DNA from: Rhizobium mongolense USDA 1844
GTDB lineage: Bacteria > Pseudomonadota > Alphaproteobacteria > Rhizobiales > Rhizobiaceae
DNA: 64,000 nucleotides
Reading direction: 5' to 3'
Assembly (NCBI RefSeq): GCF_000419765.1
Contig: NZ_ATTQ01000014.1
Location: forward strand, 1 to 64,000
Both the position numbers and the translations under genes were made by a program. The notes under the pieces are model-generated. The model saw nothing but the letters and a program-made list of their open reading frames with translations. It ran no database searches and had not been told where the DNA came from. Positions within the stretch are counted from its first letter, which is position 1, and every line of letters begins with the position of its first letter. Below are positions 17,297-25,706 of this stretch, one piece after another.

Positions 17297-18045
17297 TTTC
17301 CGACCCGCAAGGGACTGTTCTGGCGCTCTTCCTGGTTTTCTGCCGGATCGGCGGCTGTGTCCTTGCAATGCCAGGCTTTTCCTCGGCGCGCGTGCCGGAA
17401 CTGCTGAGGGTCTTTGTGGCCGGCGGTCTTTCGATCGCCATGCTGCCGGTTCTTTGGGATACGGTTTATCCGGCCGTCAGCAATACCGGCGCGAGCTATA
17501 TCGGGCTCATCGTCAGCGAATCGCTGATCGGCGTCATGTACGGCTTGCTGGCGCGGCTCTACACGCTGGGCTTCCAATTCGCCGCCAGCATCATCGCCAT
17601 GATGGTCGGGTACACCTCACCGGGTGCGGCGGATGTCATCGAGGATTCGGTGGAAACAAGTCTCTCCGGTTTCATCACCTTTGCCGGAATGATGATCCTC
17701 TTCATGATGGACTTCCATCACATCGTGTTCCGGGCGCTGATCGATTCCTACACGACGATGCCCTTCGGCGGCATTGCCGATATGCGTGCCAATCTGATTT
17801 CGCTCACCGATACGCTGCAATCGACCACCTACATCATGCTCCGGCTCGCAAGCCCGTTCCTCATCTACAGCATGATGTTCAACGTCTCGATCGGCTTCAT
17901 CAACAAGCTGGCGCCGCAGATTCCCGTGTACTTCATCTCGACGCCCTACATGCTGCTTGGCGGCTTGTTCCTGTTCTATTTCTCGGTTGCTGCCTTGATC
18001 AGCCAGTATGCACAATCTTTCCCAAGCGTGTTCATCGGAAGATAG
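17293..18045 (+). CDS. fliR: Flagellar export-gate protein FliR
   Basis: Integral membrane export-gate subunit, 250 residues with about six hydrophobic segments. Recognisable stretches are FCRIGGCVLAMPGFSSARVP near the start and FINKLAPQIPVYFISTPYML near residue 205. The 4-base overlap with flhA and 3-base gap to the next gene place it mid-operon. Confidence 0.95.
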   Translation: MISDPQGTVLALFLVFCRIGGCVLAMPGFSSARVPELLRVFVAGGLSIAMLPVLWDTVYPAVSNTGASYIGLIVSESLIGVMYGLLARLYTLGFQFAASIIAMMVGYTSPGAADVIEDSVETSLSGFITFAGMMILFMMDFHHIVFRALIDSYTTMPFGGIADMRANLISLTDTLQSTTYIMLRLASPFLIYSMMFNVSIGFINKLAPQIPVYFISTPYMLLGGLFLFYFSVAALISQYAQSFPSVFIGR

Positions 18046-18048
18046 CGG

Positions 18049-18462
18049 ATGGCGGAGAAGACCCGTTCGGAAAAACTGAAGCGGCTCGTCGCAGTCCAGC
18101 GGCATCTGGAGCAGATGGCGGAATACGACCTTGCCGAAACGAGCCGCCAGCGCGCCGAGGTCAACCAGTCGATCGACAATGTCGTCATGGCGCTCGGCTC
18201 CATGGATCCGGTCCATCGTGCGTTTTCGCAAAGCTATGCCGACCGGTTCGAGCGGCTGAGCACCAAGGACAAGCAGCTGACCGGCATGCAGCAGCTGCAC
18301 GAGATGCGCCTGCAGCGCGAGCGGGCCAAGGGCGACCGGCTGGAAGAGGGCATGAAGGAAGCCCTTGAAGCCGAACGGCGCCAGGCCGATGACAACGCGG
18401 TCTACGATGTCATCGATCAGAAATTTGCAACACCAGCCTCCAGCAAGCTTCAAAAACCATAA
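18049..18462 (+). CDS. Small coiled-coil protein, FliJ-like (hypothetical)
   Basis: A 137-residue, highly charged, almost wholly alpha-helical protein with no signal peptide or membrane segment. It starts MAEKTRSEKLKRLVAVQRHLE and continues with heptad-rich Glu/Gln/Arg/Leu sequence (LHEMRLQRERAKGDRLEEGM). Length and a two-helix antiparallel coiled-coil pattern match FliJ, the general chaperone linking the FliI ATPase to FlhA. Position directly after flhA-fliR (3-base gap) fits. The name is inference from shape and context. Confidence 0.85.
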   Translation: MAEKTRSEKLKRLVAVQRHLEQMAEYDLAETSRQRAEVNQSIDNVVMALGSMDPVHRAFSQSYADRFERLSTKDKQLTGMQQLHEMRLQRERAKGDRLEEGMKEALEAERRQADDNAVYDVIDQKFATPASSKLQKP

Positions 18463-18493
18463 TCCCTACAACTTAATTTAGAGGATTGTGACA

Positions 18494-19048
18494 TTGGCTA
18501 TTTCACCCCCAAGTGATCTGGTCCTGGATGTTGTCAAAGCCGCCGACCCGATGGAGGTTCAGGTGGCCCAGGAGAAATTGAAAGCGAGCCGCGCGGCCTT
18601 TCGGGCAACGGGCCTTGCCGAAAACGGCGATGGCTTTTCTGCCAAGGTCGACGTGCTTGACAGCGCCACCGGCCTCGACAACGTCAAGAATCGCGCCAAG
18701 ACTGAGGAGATTCCGGAAACCTACCGGAAGTTCGAGGCCATGGTGCTTCAGAATTTCATCAAGAACATGCTGCCGAGCGACAGCGAACAGGTCTACGGCA
18801 AGGGCGCTACTGGCGACATCTGGAAGGGCATGATGGCCGAGCAACTTGGCAACGTCATCTCCGAAGGTGATGGCGTCGGCATAGCCAAGCAGATGTATAA
18901 CGAGGCGCTTCGCAAGAAGGAAGGCGCCATCGTGAACGCGTCGGCGGACCAGGATGACCGCAAGGTCGCCTTCAGCATGATCGACGAATTCCAGCGCAAG
19001 ACATTCGGCACGCCGACGGCGGATGCCAAGATCAATAATGAAGCATAA
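18494..19048 (+). CDS. flgJ: FlgJ-type rod-binding protein
   Basis: Resembles the N-terminal rod-cap domain of FlgJ, which helps the rod assemble in the periplasm. The signature spans roughly residues 75-140: TYRKFEAMVLQNFIKNMLP, then YGKGATGDIWKGMMAEQLGN and GVGIAKQMY. No muramidase domain is present, so 184 residues is the whole protein; a separate transglycosylase lies at 8007-8573. I prefer the TTG at 18494 (AGAGGA ends 8 bases before it) over the GTG at 18488 (2-base spacing). Confidence 0.88.
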   Translation: MAISPPSDLVLDVVKAADPMEVQVAQEKLKASRAAFRATGLAENGDGFSAKVDVLDSATGLDNVKNRAKTEEIPETYRKFEAMVLQNFIKNMLPSDSEQVYGKGATGDIWKGMMAEQLGNVISEGDGVGIAKQMYNEALRKKEGAIVNASADQDDRKVAFSMIDEFQRKTFGTPTADAKINNEA

Positions 19049-19059
19049 CCGAGGATAAA

Positions 19060-19431
19060 ATGGAAATCATCTCGAACGAATATCGTATCAAGTCGGTCCT
19101 CGGCCGCCTGGAAATGATCATTGACAACGAGAACATGCGGATCGGCAGCGACCCGCAGTTCGATCTCAAGGTTTCGAATGCGCATAAGAGCCGCTGCCTT
19201 TATGAGCTGTCGATGCTCTTCCGTGATACGGACCCGGCCGAGCTTGCCGCGTCGCATCTGGAACAGCTTCACGGGCTGAAGCAGAAGCTGACGCTGAACG
19301 CGCGGCGCGTTGAGGCACATCTCGAAGCCGTCCGTGCGGTTGCCGACCTGTTAAAGAATGCCGTTCAGGATGCGGATGCCGACGGCACCTATTCCCAGGA
19401 ACAGTTCGTCGCGCGTGATGCCGGATGGTGA
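19060..19431 (+). CDS. FlgN-like chaperone candidate (hypothetical)
   Basis: A 123-residue helical soluble protein beginning MEIISNEYRIKSVLGRLEMI. Size, helical content and position beside a rod-binding protein gene resemble FlgN, the export chaperone for FlgK and FlgL. The C-terminal end (VADLLKNAVQDADADGTYS) looks like the amphipathic, partly disordered tail of FlgN proteins. The similarity is weak by eye. It overlaps the next start by 7 bases. Confidence 0.8.
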   Translation: MEIISNEYRIKSVLGRLEMIIDNENMRIGSDPQFDLKVSNAHKSRCLYELSMLFRDTDPAELAASHLEQLHGLKQKLTLNARRVEAHLEAVRAVADLLKNAVQDADADGTYSQEQFVARDAGW

Positions 19432-19958
19432 AGCTCGTCTTGACAGGCATCTGGGTCTGCGCCATCACGCTTGCTTCGGTCTATTTCTCCGTGAAGCTGG
19501 CGACAGCGCCGGCCCCGCCGGCTGATGATTCGAAGCAGAGCCAGCTTGAGCTTGTGAAGGGCGAGACAATCACCGTACCGATCATCGGCGACGGCGCGGT
19601 GACCGGCTACTTCCTCGGCCGCGTGTCCTTCATGATGAACAAGGACACGGTGAAGGGTATGACCCTGCCGCTTACCGAAATGACCACCGACGAGCTTTTC
19701 ACCCTGCTTGTCGGCAACAAGATGGTCGATATCAGCAAGCTGAAATCCTTCGACCCGCAGGCCTTCCGCGACGCGATCAAGAAAGGCATGAACGAGAAAC
19801 TCGGCGGCGAATACGTTTCCGAGGTCATGCTGGAGCAGCTCGACTACCTTTCCAAGGAAGACGTGAAAGCCAACGCCTCCGGCCAACAGAAGAAAACGGC
19901 CGATCCGGTCAAGATCATCGAGCCCCCGCCACCTGAAGCTGCGAGCGCTGCCCACTAG
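19425..19958 (+). CDS. Membrane-anchored periplasmic protein, FliL-like (hypothetical)
   Basis: 177 residues with a single N-terminal membrane helix (about 4-26, LVLTGIWVCAITLASVYFSV), then a periplasmic domain with VTGYFLGRVSFMMNKD and a run of acidic/helical sequence (AFRDAIKKGMNEKLGGEYV). A Pro-rich tail (EPPPPEAASAAH) ends it. The topology and the pattern 'xGYFLGRVSF...' recall FliL, the stator-associated basal-body protein; the true fliL lies elsewhere in related genomes, so this may be a paralogue. Last gene of the flagellar block. Its 3' end overlaps the convergent oxidoreductase gene by 44 bases. Confidence 0.85.
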   Translation: MVKLVLTGIWVCAITLASVYFSVKLATAPAPPADDSKQSQLELVKGETITVPIIGDGAVTGYFLGRVSFMMNKDTVKGMTLPLTEMTTDELFTLLVGNKMVDISKLKSFDPQAFRDAIKKGMNEKLGGEYVSEVMLEQLDYLSKEDVKANASGQQKKTADPVKIIEPPPPEAASAAH

Positions 19959-20757
19959 TTTCGCCGGCATCGTCTGCGTCGTTCAGGTGAAGCGCAAAGC
20001 CGGTTGCGCCCGGTTCGCCGAGCTCAGGGCGTAGCTGCATGCTGGGGATCAGATAGTCTCCGCCATTCTGCTGACGATAGGGGATAGGTTGGGTGGATCT
20101 GAGCGTGCGCATCCTCTCACGCAGGCGCTCGGCTGCGAATTCGAAGCCGGCCTCATCCAGACCGTCGACCCTGTAAGCCACGAAAGGCGGAAGAACGTCA
20201 TACCCCGGGTAGTAGAGGATTCCATGATTGATCGGGAATAGCAGGTCGTCGATCGGTCCGTTGACCCCGCGGGTCGAGTAATGTTCCTCCCATCCGCCGG
20301 CGGTCACAATCAACATGGCCCGCTTGCCGGCCAGAGCCCCTTCGCCATAGCGGTCGCCCCATCGCTTGTCGCTGTGCTCGCCGACGCCGTAGGCGAACCC
20401 ATAGGCATAGACCCGCTCGACCCAGCCCTTGAGAATTGCCGGCATGCTGAACCACCAAAGCGGAAACTGGAGGATCAGCATATCGGCCCACAGGAGCTTA
20501 TCGATCTCGGATCTGACATCCTCGGTCAGCGCACCAGTTTCAAACGCTCTCTTGGATGCAGCGACAGGTACGAAGCGCGTATCAGTTGCCAGCGACGGAA
20601 AATCGGCACGGTCGATCTCGGATTTCCAACCCTCGGCATACAGGTCGGACACGCGCACCTCATGGCCCTGGGCCTCGAGCTCCTTGATGGCCACGTCTCG
20701 CAGTGCCCCATTGAGCGAGCGCGGTTCGGGATGGGCGAAGACAAGCAGAACTTTCAT
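19915..20757 (-). CDS. NAD(P)H dehydrogenase (quinone)-type flavoprotein
   Basis: Flavodoxin-fold oxidoreductase of the NQO1/MdaB-like family, reducing quinones or nitro/azo compounds with NAD(P)H. 280 residues; visible motifs are MKVLLVFAHPEPRSLNGAL (phosphate-binding loop), LQFPLWWFSMPAILKGWVER and AYGFAYGVGEH. The C-terminal 45 residues (after PIPYRQQ) look like a non-conserved extension. It is divergent from a LysR gene 95 bases away, a common target-regulator layout. The 3' end overlaps the convergent flagellar gene by 44 bases. Confidence 0.92.
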   Translation of the reverse strand: MKVLLVFAHPEPRSLNGALRDVAIKELEAQGHEVRVSDLYAEGWKSEIDRADFPSLATDTRFVPVAASKRAFETGALTEDVRSEIDKLLWADMLILQFPLWWFSMPAILKGWVERVYAYGFAYGVGEHSDKRWGDRYGEGALAGKRAMLIVTAGGWEEHYSTRGVNGPIDDLLFPINHGILYYPGYDVLPPFVAYRVDGLDEAGFEFAAERLRERMRTLRSTQPIPYRQQNGGDYLIPSMQLRPELGEPGATGFALHLNDADDAGETSGQRSQLQVAGAR

Positions 20758-20832
20758 GGTCGGTGATCCTGTGAGGGTGAGAACTGACCCATAGGTAGAC
20801 AGGATTTAAATCATCCACTAGATGTGTGTAAT

Positions 20833-20846
20833 GCATAAGATTATGC
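20833..20846. promoter_or_regulatory. Inverted repeat GCATAA-GA-TTATGC, candidate LysR operator
   Basis: A perfect inverted repeat with 6-base arms and a 2-base centre. It ends 6 bases before the ATG of the LysR gene and lies in the 95-base divergent gap with the oxidoreductase. It occupies the place of that gene's ribosome-binding site, suggesting autoregulation (inference). Confidence 0.4.
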
Positions 20847-20852
20847 CGAATA

Positions 20853-21785
20853 ATGGATAGTTCAGACGTTACGCTGGAACGTATTCGAACCTTCGTCCGC
20901 GTTGCCGAACGCGGCAGCCTGTCGGCGGTTGCGCGCGAGTTCGGGATCGGTCAGTCAACGGTCACACGGCATTTGCGGGAGCTTGAGGAGGCCGTCGGCG
21001 TGCCTTTGCTGAGCAGGACCACCCGGCGTGTCGCGCTGACCGATGAAGGCAGCCGATATTATGCCAACAGCGTCCAGGTCCTGCGCCTTGTCGAACAGGC
21101 CGGCGATGAGGCGCGGGGCACGCGCGGTGCGCCGGCCGGCACGATCCGGATATCCTGCACCGCGGCTTTTGGGGTTCTGCACGTCAGCCGGCTGATTTTC
21201 GCGTTTCAGGACCGCTATCCCGATATCGGAGTCGATCTCAGCCTTACCGATGAGCGGGTCGACCTTGTGCGGGAAGGTGTCGATATCGCGCTTCGCTTAG
21301 GCCCGCTCACCGACAGTTCGATGAAGCTGCGGGCGCTCGGCCAGTCCCGGCGTCTGCTGGTCGCATCGCCGGACTATCTTGCAGCGCGGGGGACGCCGGT
21401 TGCCCCGCAGGATTTGCTCGGTCATGAAGGCATCCGTATGTCGAACGTGGCAGGAAGCGACATGCTCGCTTTGCGAGGGCCCAGCGGCGAAAACCATGCC
21501 GTGCCCTTTGACGGGCGCTTTCGGGTCGACCATGGGCTTGCTGCACGCGAGGCCATTGTCGCCGGGCGCGGCATCGCACCTACCCATCAATGGCTTGTCG
21601 ACGATCTCCTGACGGCTGGCAAGCTTGAGGTGATCCTGGCGGACTATTCGCTGCCGCCTGTCCCGCTCAGCATGCTGATCGTCCCCGAACGCGCCGGCGT
21701 TGCCCGGGTCCGGCTGCTGGTCGACTTCCTCGTCGAGCAGATTGGCGGCATTCCGGGGATCGAAAAGCCGCAGCCGAAGCGCTAA
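20853..21785 (+). CDS. LysR-family transcriptional regulator
   Basis: 310 residues. The N-terminal winged helix-turn-helix is clear (FVRVAERGSLSAVAREFGIG then QSTVTRHLRELEEAVGVPLL), followed by the substrate-binding fold (from about residue 90, GTIRISCTAAFGVLHVSRL). It probably controls the divergent flavoprotein gene. The inducer cannot be read from sequence. No Shine-Dalgarno sequence precedes the ATG; the inverted repeat occupies that position. Confidence 0.93.
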   Translation: MDSSDVTLERIRTFVRVAERGSLSAVAREFGIGQSTVTRHLRELEEAVGVPLLSRTTRRVALTDEGSRYYANSVQVLRLVEQAGDEARGTRGAPAGTIRISCTAAFGVLHVSRLIFAFQDRYPDIGVDLSLTDERVDLVREGVDIALRLGPLTDSSMKLRALGQSRRLLVASPDYLAARGTPVAPQDLLGHEGIRMSNVAGSDMLALRGPSGENHAVPFDGRFRVDHGLAAREAIVAGRGIAPTHQWLVDDLLTAGKLEVILADYSLPPVPLSMLIVPERAGVARVRLLVDFLVEQIGGIPGIEKPQPKR

Positions 21786-22050
21786 TCGTGAGCATCAATG
21801 GCGCTCCAATACAGTTTTGCTTTGGCGCACAAGCTTAACAAAGCCTTGAAAGCGGCGGCGGAATTCGAACGACTTTTCTAAGAGTTGTTTGAAACCCACC
21901 TGCTATAGCTCCCTTCATATCCCTGATGTAGCATTCGGGACTTGCTGCAGGCGGGCGGGTGCTGCCGGTTCGTAAAAACCTGCTGGTGCGGAATGTATCT
22001 TGTGTTTTCCGGGATGTCGGGCGCGTGAAGCACCCTGGCTGGAGGTTGGA

Positions 22051-22893
22051 ATGAACCTGATCGCGAATTTCGCGGTTCTCGCATCGCGCCGCACGATCTT
22101 CGACGTGCCGGTGTGCGACCTCGGATGGGACGACGCGCTCGTCTTCATCAACGAGCTTGCCTCCTTTCCTGTCGGCCAGACCGTCATTTCCTTCGTCAAC
22201 GCTCACAACATGCTGATGACGCTGCGCGATAGCGAATACCGGGATATCCTCCTGCAAAATCTCGTGCTGCCGGACGGCATCGGCCTGAACATCGCTTCCA
22301 AGATAGCGCATGGGGCGCCGTTTCCTGCCAATCTCAATGGCACGGACTTCGTTCCCGCGTTTCTGACCTATATGGAAAATCCGCGCCGTGTCGGCCTGAT
22401 CGGCGGCAGGCGCGAAGTCGTCGAAAGAGCCGCAGCGAATTTCCGCAAGCATGCGCCCTGGCACGAGTTCATCGTCATTTCGGACGGCTATTTCGACAAG
22501 GAGAACCCGACGGAGCTCATCGACGAGGTTGAGCGCCAGGCCCTCGACATCCTGATCATTGGCATGGGAACGCCGCTGCAGGAGAAGTGGGCGCATCATC
22601 ACATTCGCCCCGACCATGCCCGGCTTGTCCTGACCGTCGGGGCGCTCTTCGATTTCATCTCCGGAGTTGTTCCCCGCGCTCCGGAAACCGTTCGCATGAT
22701 GCGGCTGGAATGGGCCTACCGGATGCTGCAGGAACCGGCCCGTCTCTGGCGGCGCTATGTGCTCGGCATCCCAGTCTTTCTGTTTTACGTGATGCAATAC
22801 CGCTTCAATCGCCGCAAGCGCATCCTTAGCCAGGCGGGCAACAACAGCGTTGCCTTGCCGTTACCGCAGGAACAGAGCGAGGCGGGTCGCTGA
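22051..22893 (+). CDS. WecG/TagA/CpsF-family glycosyltransferase
   Basis: Transfers an (N-acetyl)mannosaminyl-type sugar to a lipid-linked precursor in surface polysaccharide synthesis (family knowledge; substrate unknown here). 280 residues from ATG 22051, set by GGAGG about 6 bases upstream. Family signs: VISFVNAHNMLMTLRDSEY, NLNGTDFVPAFL, LIGGRREVVERAAANF, and GMGTPLQEKWAHHH. A Wzz/GumC-like gene follows 92 bases later, which supports a role in polysaccharide export. Confidence 0.9.
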   Translation: MNLIANFAVLASRRTIFDVPVCDLGWDDALVFINELASFPVGQTVISFVNAHNMLMTLRDSEYRDILLQNLVLPDGIGLNIASKIAHGAPFPANLNGTDFVPAFLTYMENPRRVGLIGGRREVVERAAANFRKHAPWHEFIVISDGYFDKENPTELIDEVERQALDILIIGMGTPLQEKWAHHHIRPDHARLVLTVGALFDFISGVVPRAPETVRMMRLEWAYRMLQEPARLWRRYVLGIPVFLFYVMQYRFNRRKRILSQAGNNSVALPLPQEQSEAGR

Positions 22894-22985
22894 GACCGTG
22901 CTTCTTGCCTCGCGCAGTTAACCATTTCTTTGCCATGAAAATTTAGAGTGCCTTAATCATCCGCTTCCTACGGGCGGCTCGGCTC

Positions 22986-24683
22986 GTGCGCATGAGATAT
23001 GGCGTCATGTATGACAGCAGGTTAAAAGGCAGTATTGACAGGCGCCGACTGGCAACGGCGGCGCGCGTCGATGCACGAGACCGAAATCTCGAAATCCTGC
23101 CCGTTCGCCCCTCGGAGGCCGAACTGCTGAGGGTGATCGGAAAAGCACTCGAAGAGCAGCGCCTGCAGCGGAGCGCACCGCCCGAACCGCCGCATCTGGT
23201 CGATCGCATCGAGACAATCCTCGAAACACGGCTGCGTGCCGCAAACGATGTCCGTCCTCCAGAGCCGCCGCAGTATGGACTGGCGGCGCCTGTAAAGGCC
23301 CGGCAGGTCGATGCAGCAGATCTCGGCGCTCGTCCCGTCCGCCGCCGCAGTTTGGCGAAGCCGATCGGCACACTCGCCGTTGCTGCCTTGATCGGCGCAG
23401 GCGTCCCCTTGCTGATGCCGGCCGAATCCGCGCATTACGCGGCGGAGGCGGCATTTCATGTGCAGGCGGCCAAAGCCGAGCGCGGCGCGGTGACTGCGGC
23501 AGCCGTGAAACGCCTGCTTTCCGGCCGCACCATGTCTGCCGCCGTCGGGGCGTTGAAGCTCGATCGCGATCCCGAGTTCACGGGCGGCCAATCCACGATC
23601 GGCGTAGCACTCGATCTCCTTTCGGGCAGTGGTGCAGCGGCCGACGCGGCCTCGCGCGCGGAAGCGGCGCTTGCAGGAATGGTCGAGGCCAATGCGGATG
23701 GAACGCAAGGCACAGTCCGTCTGAAAGTCACGACGGCCGACGGCGCGAAGTCTTCGCGTATCGCTTCCTGGCTTTCCGATATGCTGACGTCCAGCGGCCC
23801 TCCTGCATCGGTGGAGGCAGGCGCTGGGTTGCGCAAGGCCTATGAGGATGTGAAGGCGCAGCTGGCCGCCTTCACTGCAAGCAGCGGCGAAGGCAACGTC
23901 AAAGTCGCAAGTGATCTTCAGCAGCGCATCAACCAGCTTGACGCCGATCTCAAGATCGCCGAGCAGCGGATCACGCTTGCCAAGCAAGAGACCGATCGTC
24001 TCAAGGCGGCCAAGCCCGGAGATGTGCTGAGCGGTTCCTTGCCGCTCGAAGCGATCTCGCCTGCGCTGCAGGACGCGCGCGACAAATACGTCACCGAGAA
24101 GGCGACGCTGTCGCTGCTTTCGAACGAGCTCGGTCCGCGCCATCCGCGCCGTCTCGGACAGCAGGCTGTCGTTGACGGCCTGAAGGACAAGGTTGCGAAG
24201 GAGCTGGCTCGCCAGTTGCAAGACGCAAATGCCGCTCTCAAGGTAGCCGCAGAAGCACGAAAGACGCTGAACGATCAGCGCAACACGCTGATCGCCCAGA
24301 GCCGGGACACCGGTGTCGATCTCGCCAAACTGACCGAACTGCGCGACAAGACAGAGGCGGCGAGATCGCGTATGGCAGATGCCGTTACGGCGACGGCTTC
24401 CATCGCCGCTGCGATCACTGCCGCCAAACCGATAAAGACCACTGCCGTTGCCGCCGGTCCCGGACTGCCGGTTCGCTCTGCCGTCGGTGCTGCACTCGCA
24501 ATGGCGATCGGTCTTGCAGGCATGCTTGGTTTGCGCTTCTTGCAACAGCGTCCCGTACGTGCACCGGAGACGCTAACGGTCCCGGAACAGCCGGAGGTGG
24601 CAGCCGGCGAACTCGAACTGCTGCGCGATCGGCTCGCCGGCCTGCGCGACAGGCTGCAATCCCACGGCGCCGGCCATCGTTGA
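22986..24683 (+). CDS. Polysaccharide chain-length/export protein, Wzz/GumC-like without kinase
   Basis: 565 residues with two membrane helices (about 123-143 and 495-518) flanking a long periplasmic coiled-coil region (about 280-470), the topology of Wzz/ExoP/GumC co-polymerases. No Walker A tyrosine-kinase domain follows; the C-terminus is a short helical tail rich in LRDRL repeats. The N-terminal 120 residues are cytoplasmic and Arg/Glu-rich. Start uncertain: GTG 22986, ATG 22992 or ATG 23007, none with a strong ribosome-binding site. A TTAACCAT half-box lies at 22918. Probably works with the preceding glycosyltransferase. Confidence 0.85.
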   Translation: MRMRYGVMYDSRLKGSIDRRRLATAARVDARDRNLEILPVRPSEAELLRVIGKALEEQRLQRSAPPEPPHLVDRIETILETRLRAANDVRPPEPPQYGLAAPVKARQVDAADLGARPVRRRSLAKPIGTLAVAALIGAGVPLLMPAESAHYAAEAAFHVQAAKAERGAVTAAAVKRLLSGRTMSAAVGALKLDRDPEFTGGQSTIGVALDLLSGSGAAADAASRAEAALAGMVEANADGTQGTVRLKVTTADGAKSSRIASWLSDMLTSSGPPASVEAGAGLRKAYEDVKAQLAAFTASSGEGNVKVASDLQQRINQLDADLKIAEQRITLAKQETDRLKAAKPGDVLSGSLPLEAISPALQDARDKYVTEKATLSLLSNELGPRHPRRLGQQAVVDGLKDKVAKELARQLQDANAALKVAAEARKTLNDQRNTLIAQSRDTGVDLAKLTELRDKTEAARSRMADAVTATASIAAAITAAKPIKTTAVAAGPGLPVRSAVGAALAMAIGLAGMLGLRFLQQRPVRAPETLTVPEQPEVAAGELELLRDRLAGLRDRLQSHGAGHR

Positions 24684-24803
24684 TCTCGGCCGCGGCATCA
24701 AAGCTCTTGCATTTGCCGCTTTTAAACAGGATACGGCGTTCTGAGGCAAACAGCGCGGCTGGCGAGAGCCTAGCTTGCGCGCGAGGCAGGGCAGGAGAAT
24801 CGC

Positions 24804-25703
24804 GTGACGACAGTGATCGATGGCAAGCAGGTAGCCGCTTCGATAATCGAAACGGTAAAGATGGCGACGGCTTCGCTGGAAAAGCAGAGCGGCGTGAAGA
24901 CCGGCCTTGCCGTGGTGATCGTCGGCGACGATCCGGCAAGCCATGCTTATGTCAATTCAAAGAGCAAAATGGCCAAGGAATGCGGCTTCAAGTCGGTGCA
25001 GCACACCCTGTCGGCCGACACGACGCAGGAAGAGCTTTCCAGCCTCGTTTCGTCACTCAACGCCGATCCCTCGATCCATGGCATTCTCGTACAGCTGCCG
25101 CTGCCGAAGCATCTGAACAGCGAGCCGATCATCCAGTCGATCCTGCCGGAAAAGGATGTCGACGGGCTACACGTCGTCAATGCCGGCAAGCTTGCGACTG
25201 GCGACCTTGAAACCGGCCTCGTCTCCTGCACGCCGGCCGGTGCCATGGTTTTCGTCCGCCGAATGCATGGCGAGGACTTGTCTGGGCTGAACGCCGTCGT
25301 CATCGGCCGATCGAACCTCTTTGGCAAGCCGATGGCGCAGTTGCTGCTCAATGCCAATGCCACGGTGACGATTGCCCATTCGCGCACCAAGGATCTGCCC
25401 GCCGTCTGCCGCAACGCCGATATCCTGGTGGCGGCCGTCGGCCGCCCGCAGATGGTCAAGGCCGATTGGGTGAAGCCCGGCGCCACCGTCATCGATGTCG
25501 GCATCAACCGCATCGCCGCACTGGAAAGGGGCGAGGCCAAAACACGGCTGGTCGGCGACGTCGCCTTCGAGGAAGCATCGAATGTCGCCGGTGTAATCAC
25601 CCCGGTTCCAGGTGGCGTCGGCCCGATGACGATCGCCATGCTGATGGCCAATACCGTCATTGCCGCGCATCGCGTCGCCGGTCAGACGCCGCCGAAGTTT
25701 TGA
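24804..25703 (+). CDS. folD: Bifunctional methylenetetrahydrofolate dehydrogenase/cyclohydrolase FolD
   Basis: Interconverts 5,10-methylene-THF and 10-formyl-THF with NADP in cytoplasmic one-carbon metabolism. 299 residues from a GTG start. The catalytic Lys is near residue 53 (HAYVNSKSKMAKECGF); LVQLPLPKHLN, VIGRSNLFGKPMAQLL (NADP site) and TPVPGGVGPMTIAMLM are the family signatures. It is a housekeeping gene, ending 3 bases before the convergent aglR. Confidence 0.97.
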   Translation: MTTVIDGKQVAASIIETVKMATASLEKQSGVKTGLAVVIVGDDPASHAYVNSKSKMAKECGFKSVQHTLSADTTQEELSSLVSSLNADPSIHGILVQLPLPKHLNSEPIIQSILPEKDVDGLHVVNAGKLATGDLETGLVSCTPAGAMVFVRRMHGEDLSGLNAVVIGRSNLFGKPMAQLLLNANATVTIAHSRTKDLPAVCRNADILVAAVGRPQMVKADWVKPGATVIDVGINRIAALERGEAKTRLVGDVAFEEASNVAGVITPVPGGVGPMTIAMLMANTVIAAHRVAGQTPPKF

Positions 25704-25706
25704 GGC

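Noticed and set aside
22916..22925. TTAACCAT before the polysaccharide gene as a full CtrA box
   Set aside because: The second TTAA at the seven-base spacing is missing (GCCT instead), so only a half site is present.
23022..24545. A 507-codon minus-strand frame across the Wzz/GumC-like gene
   Set aside because: The + strand product has the two-helix topology and coiled coil of its family; the minus frame is Cys/Arg-rich and unstructured.
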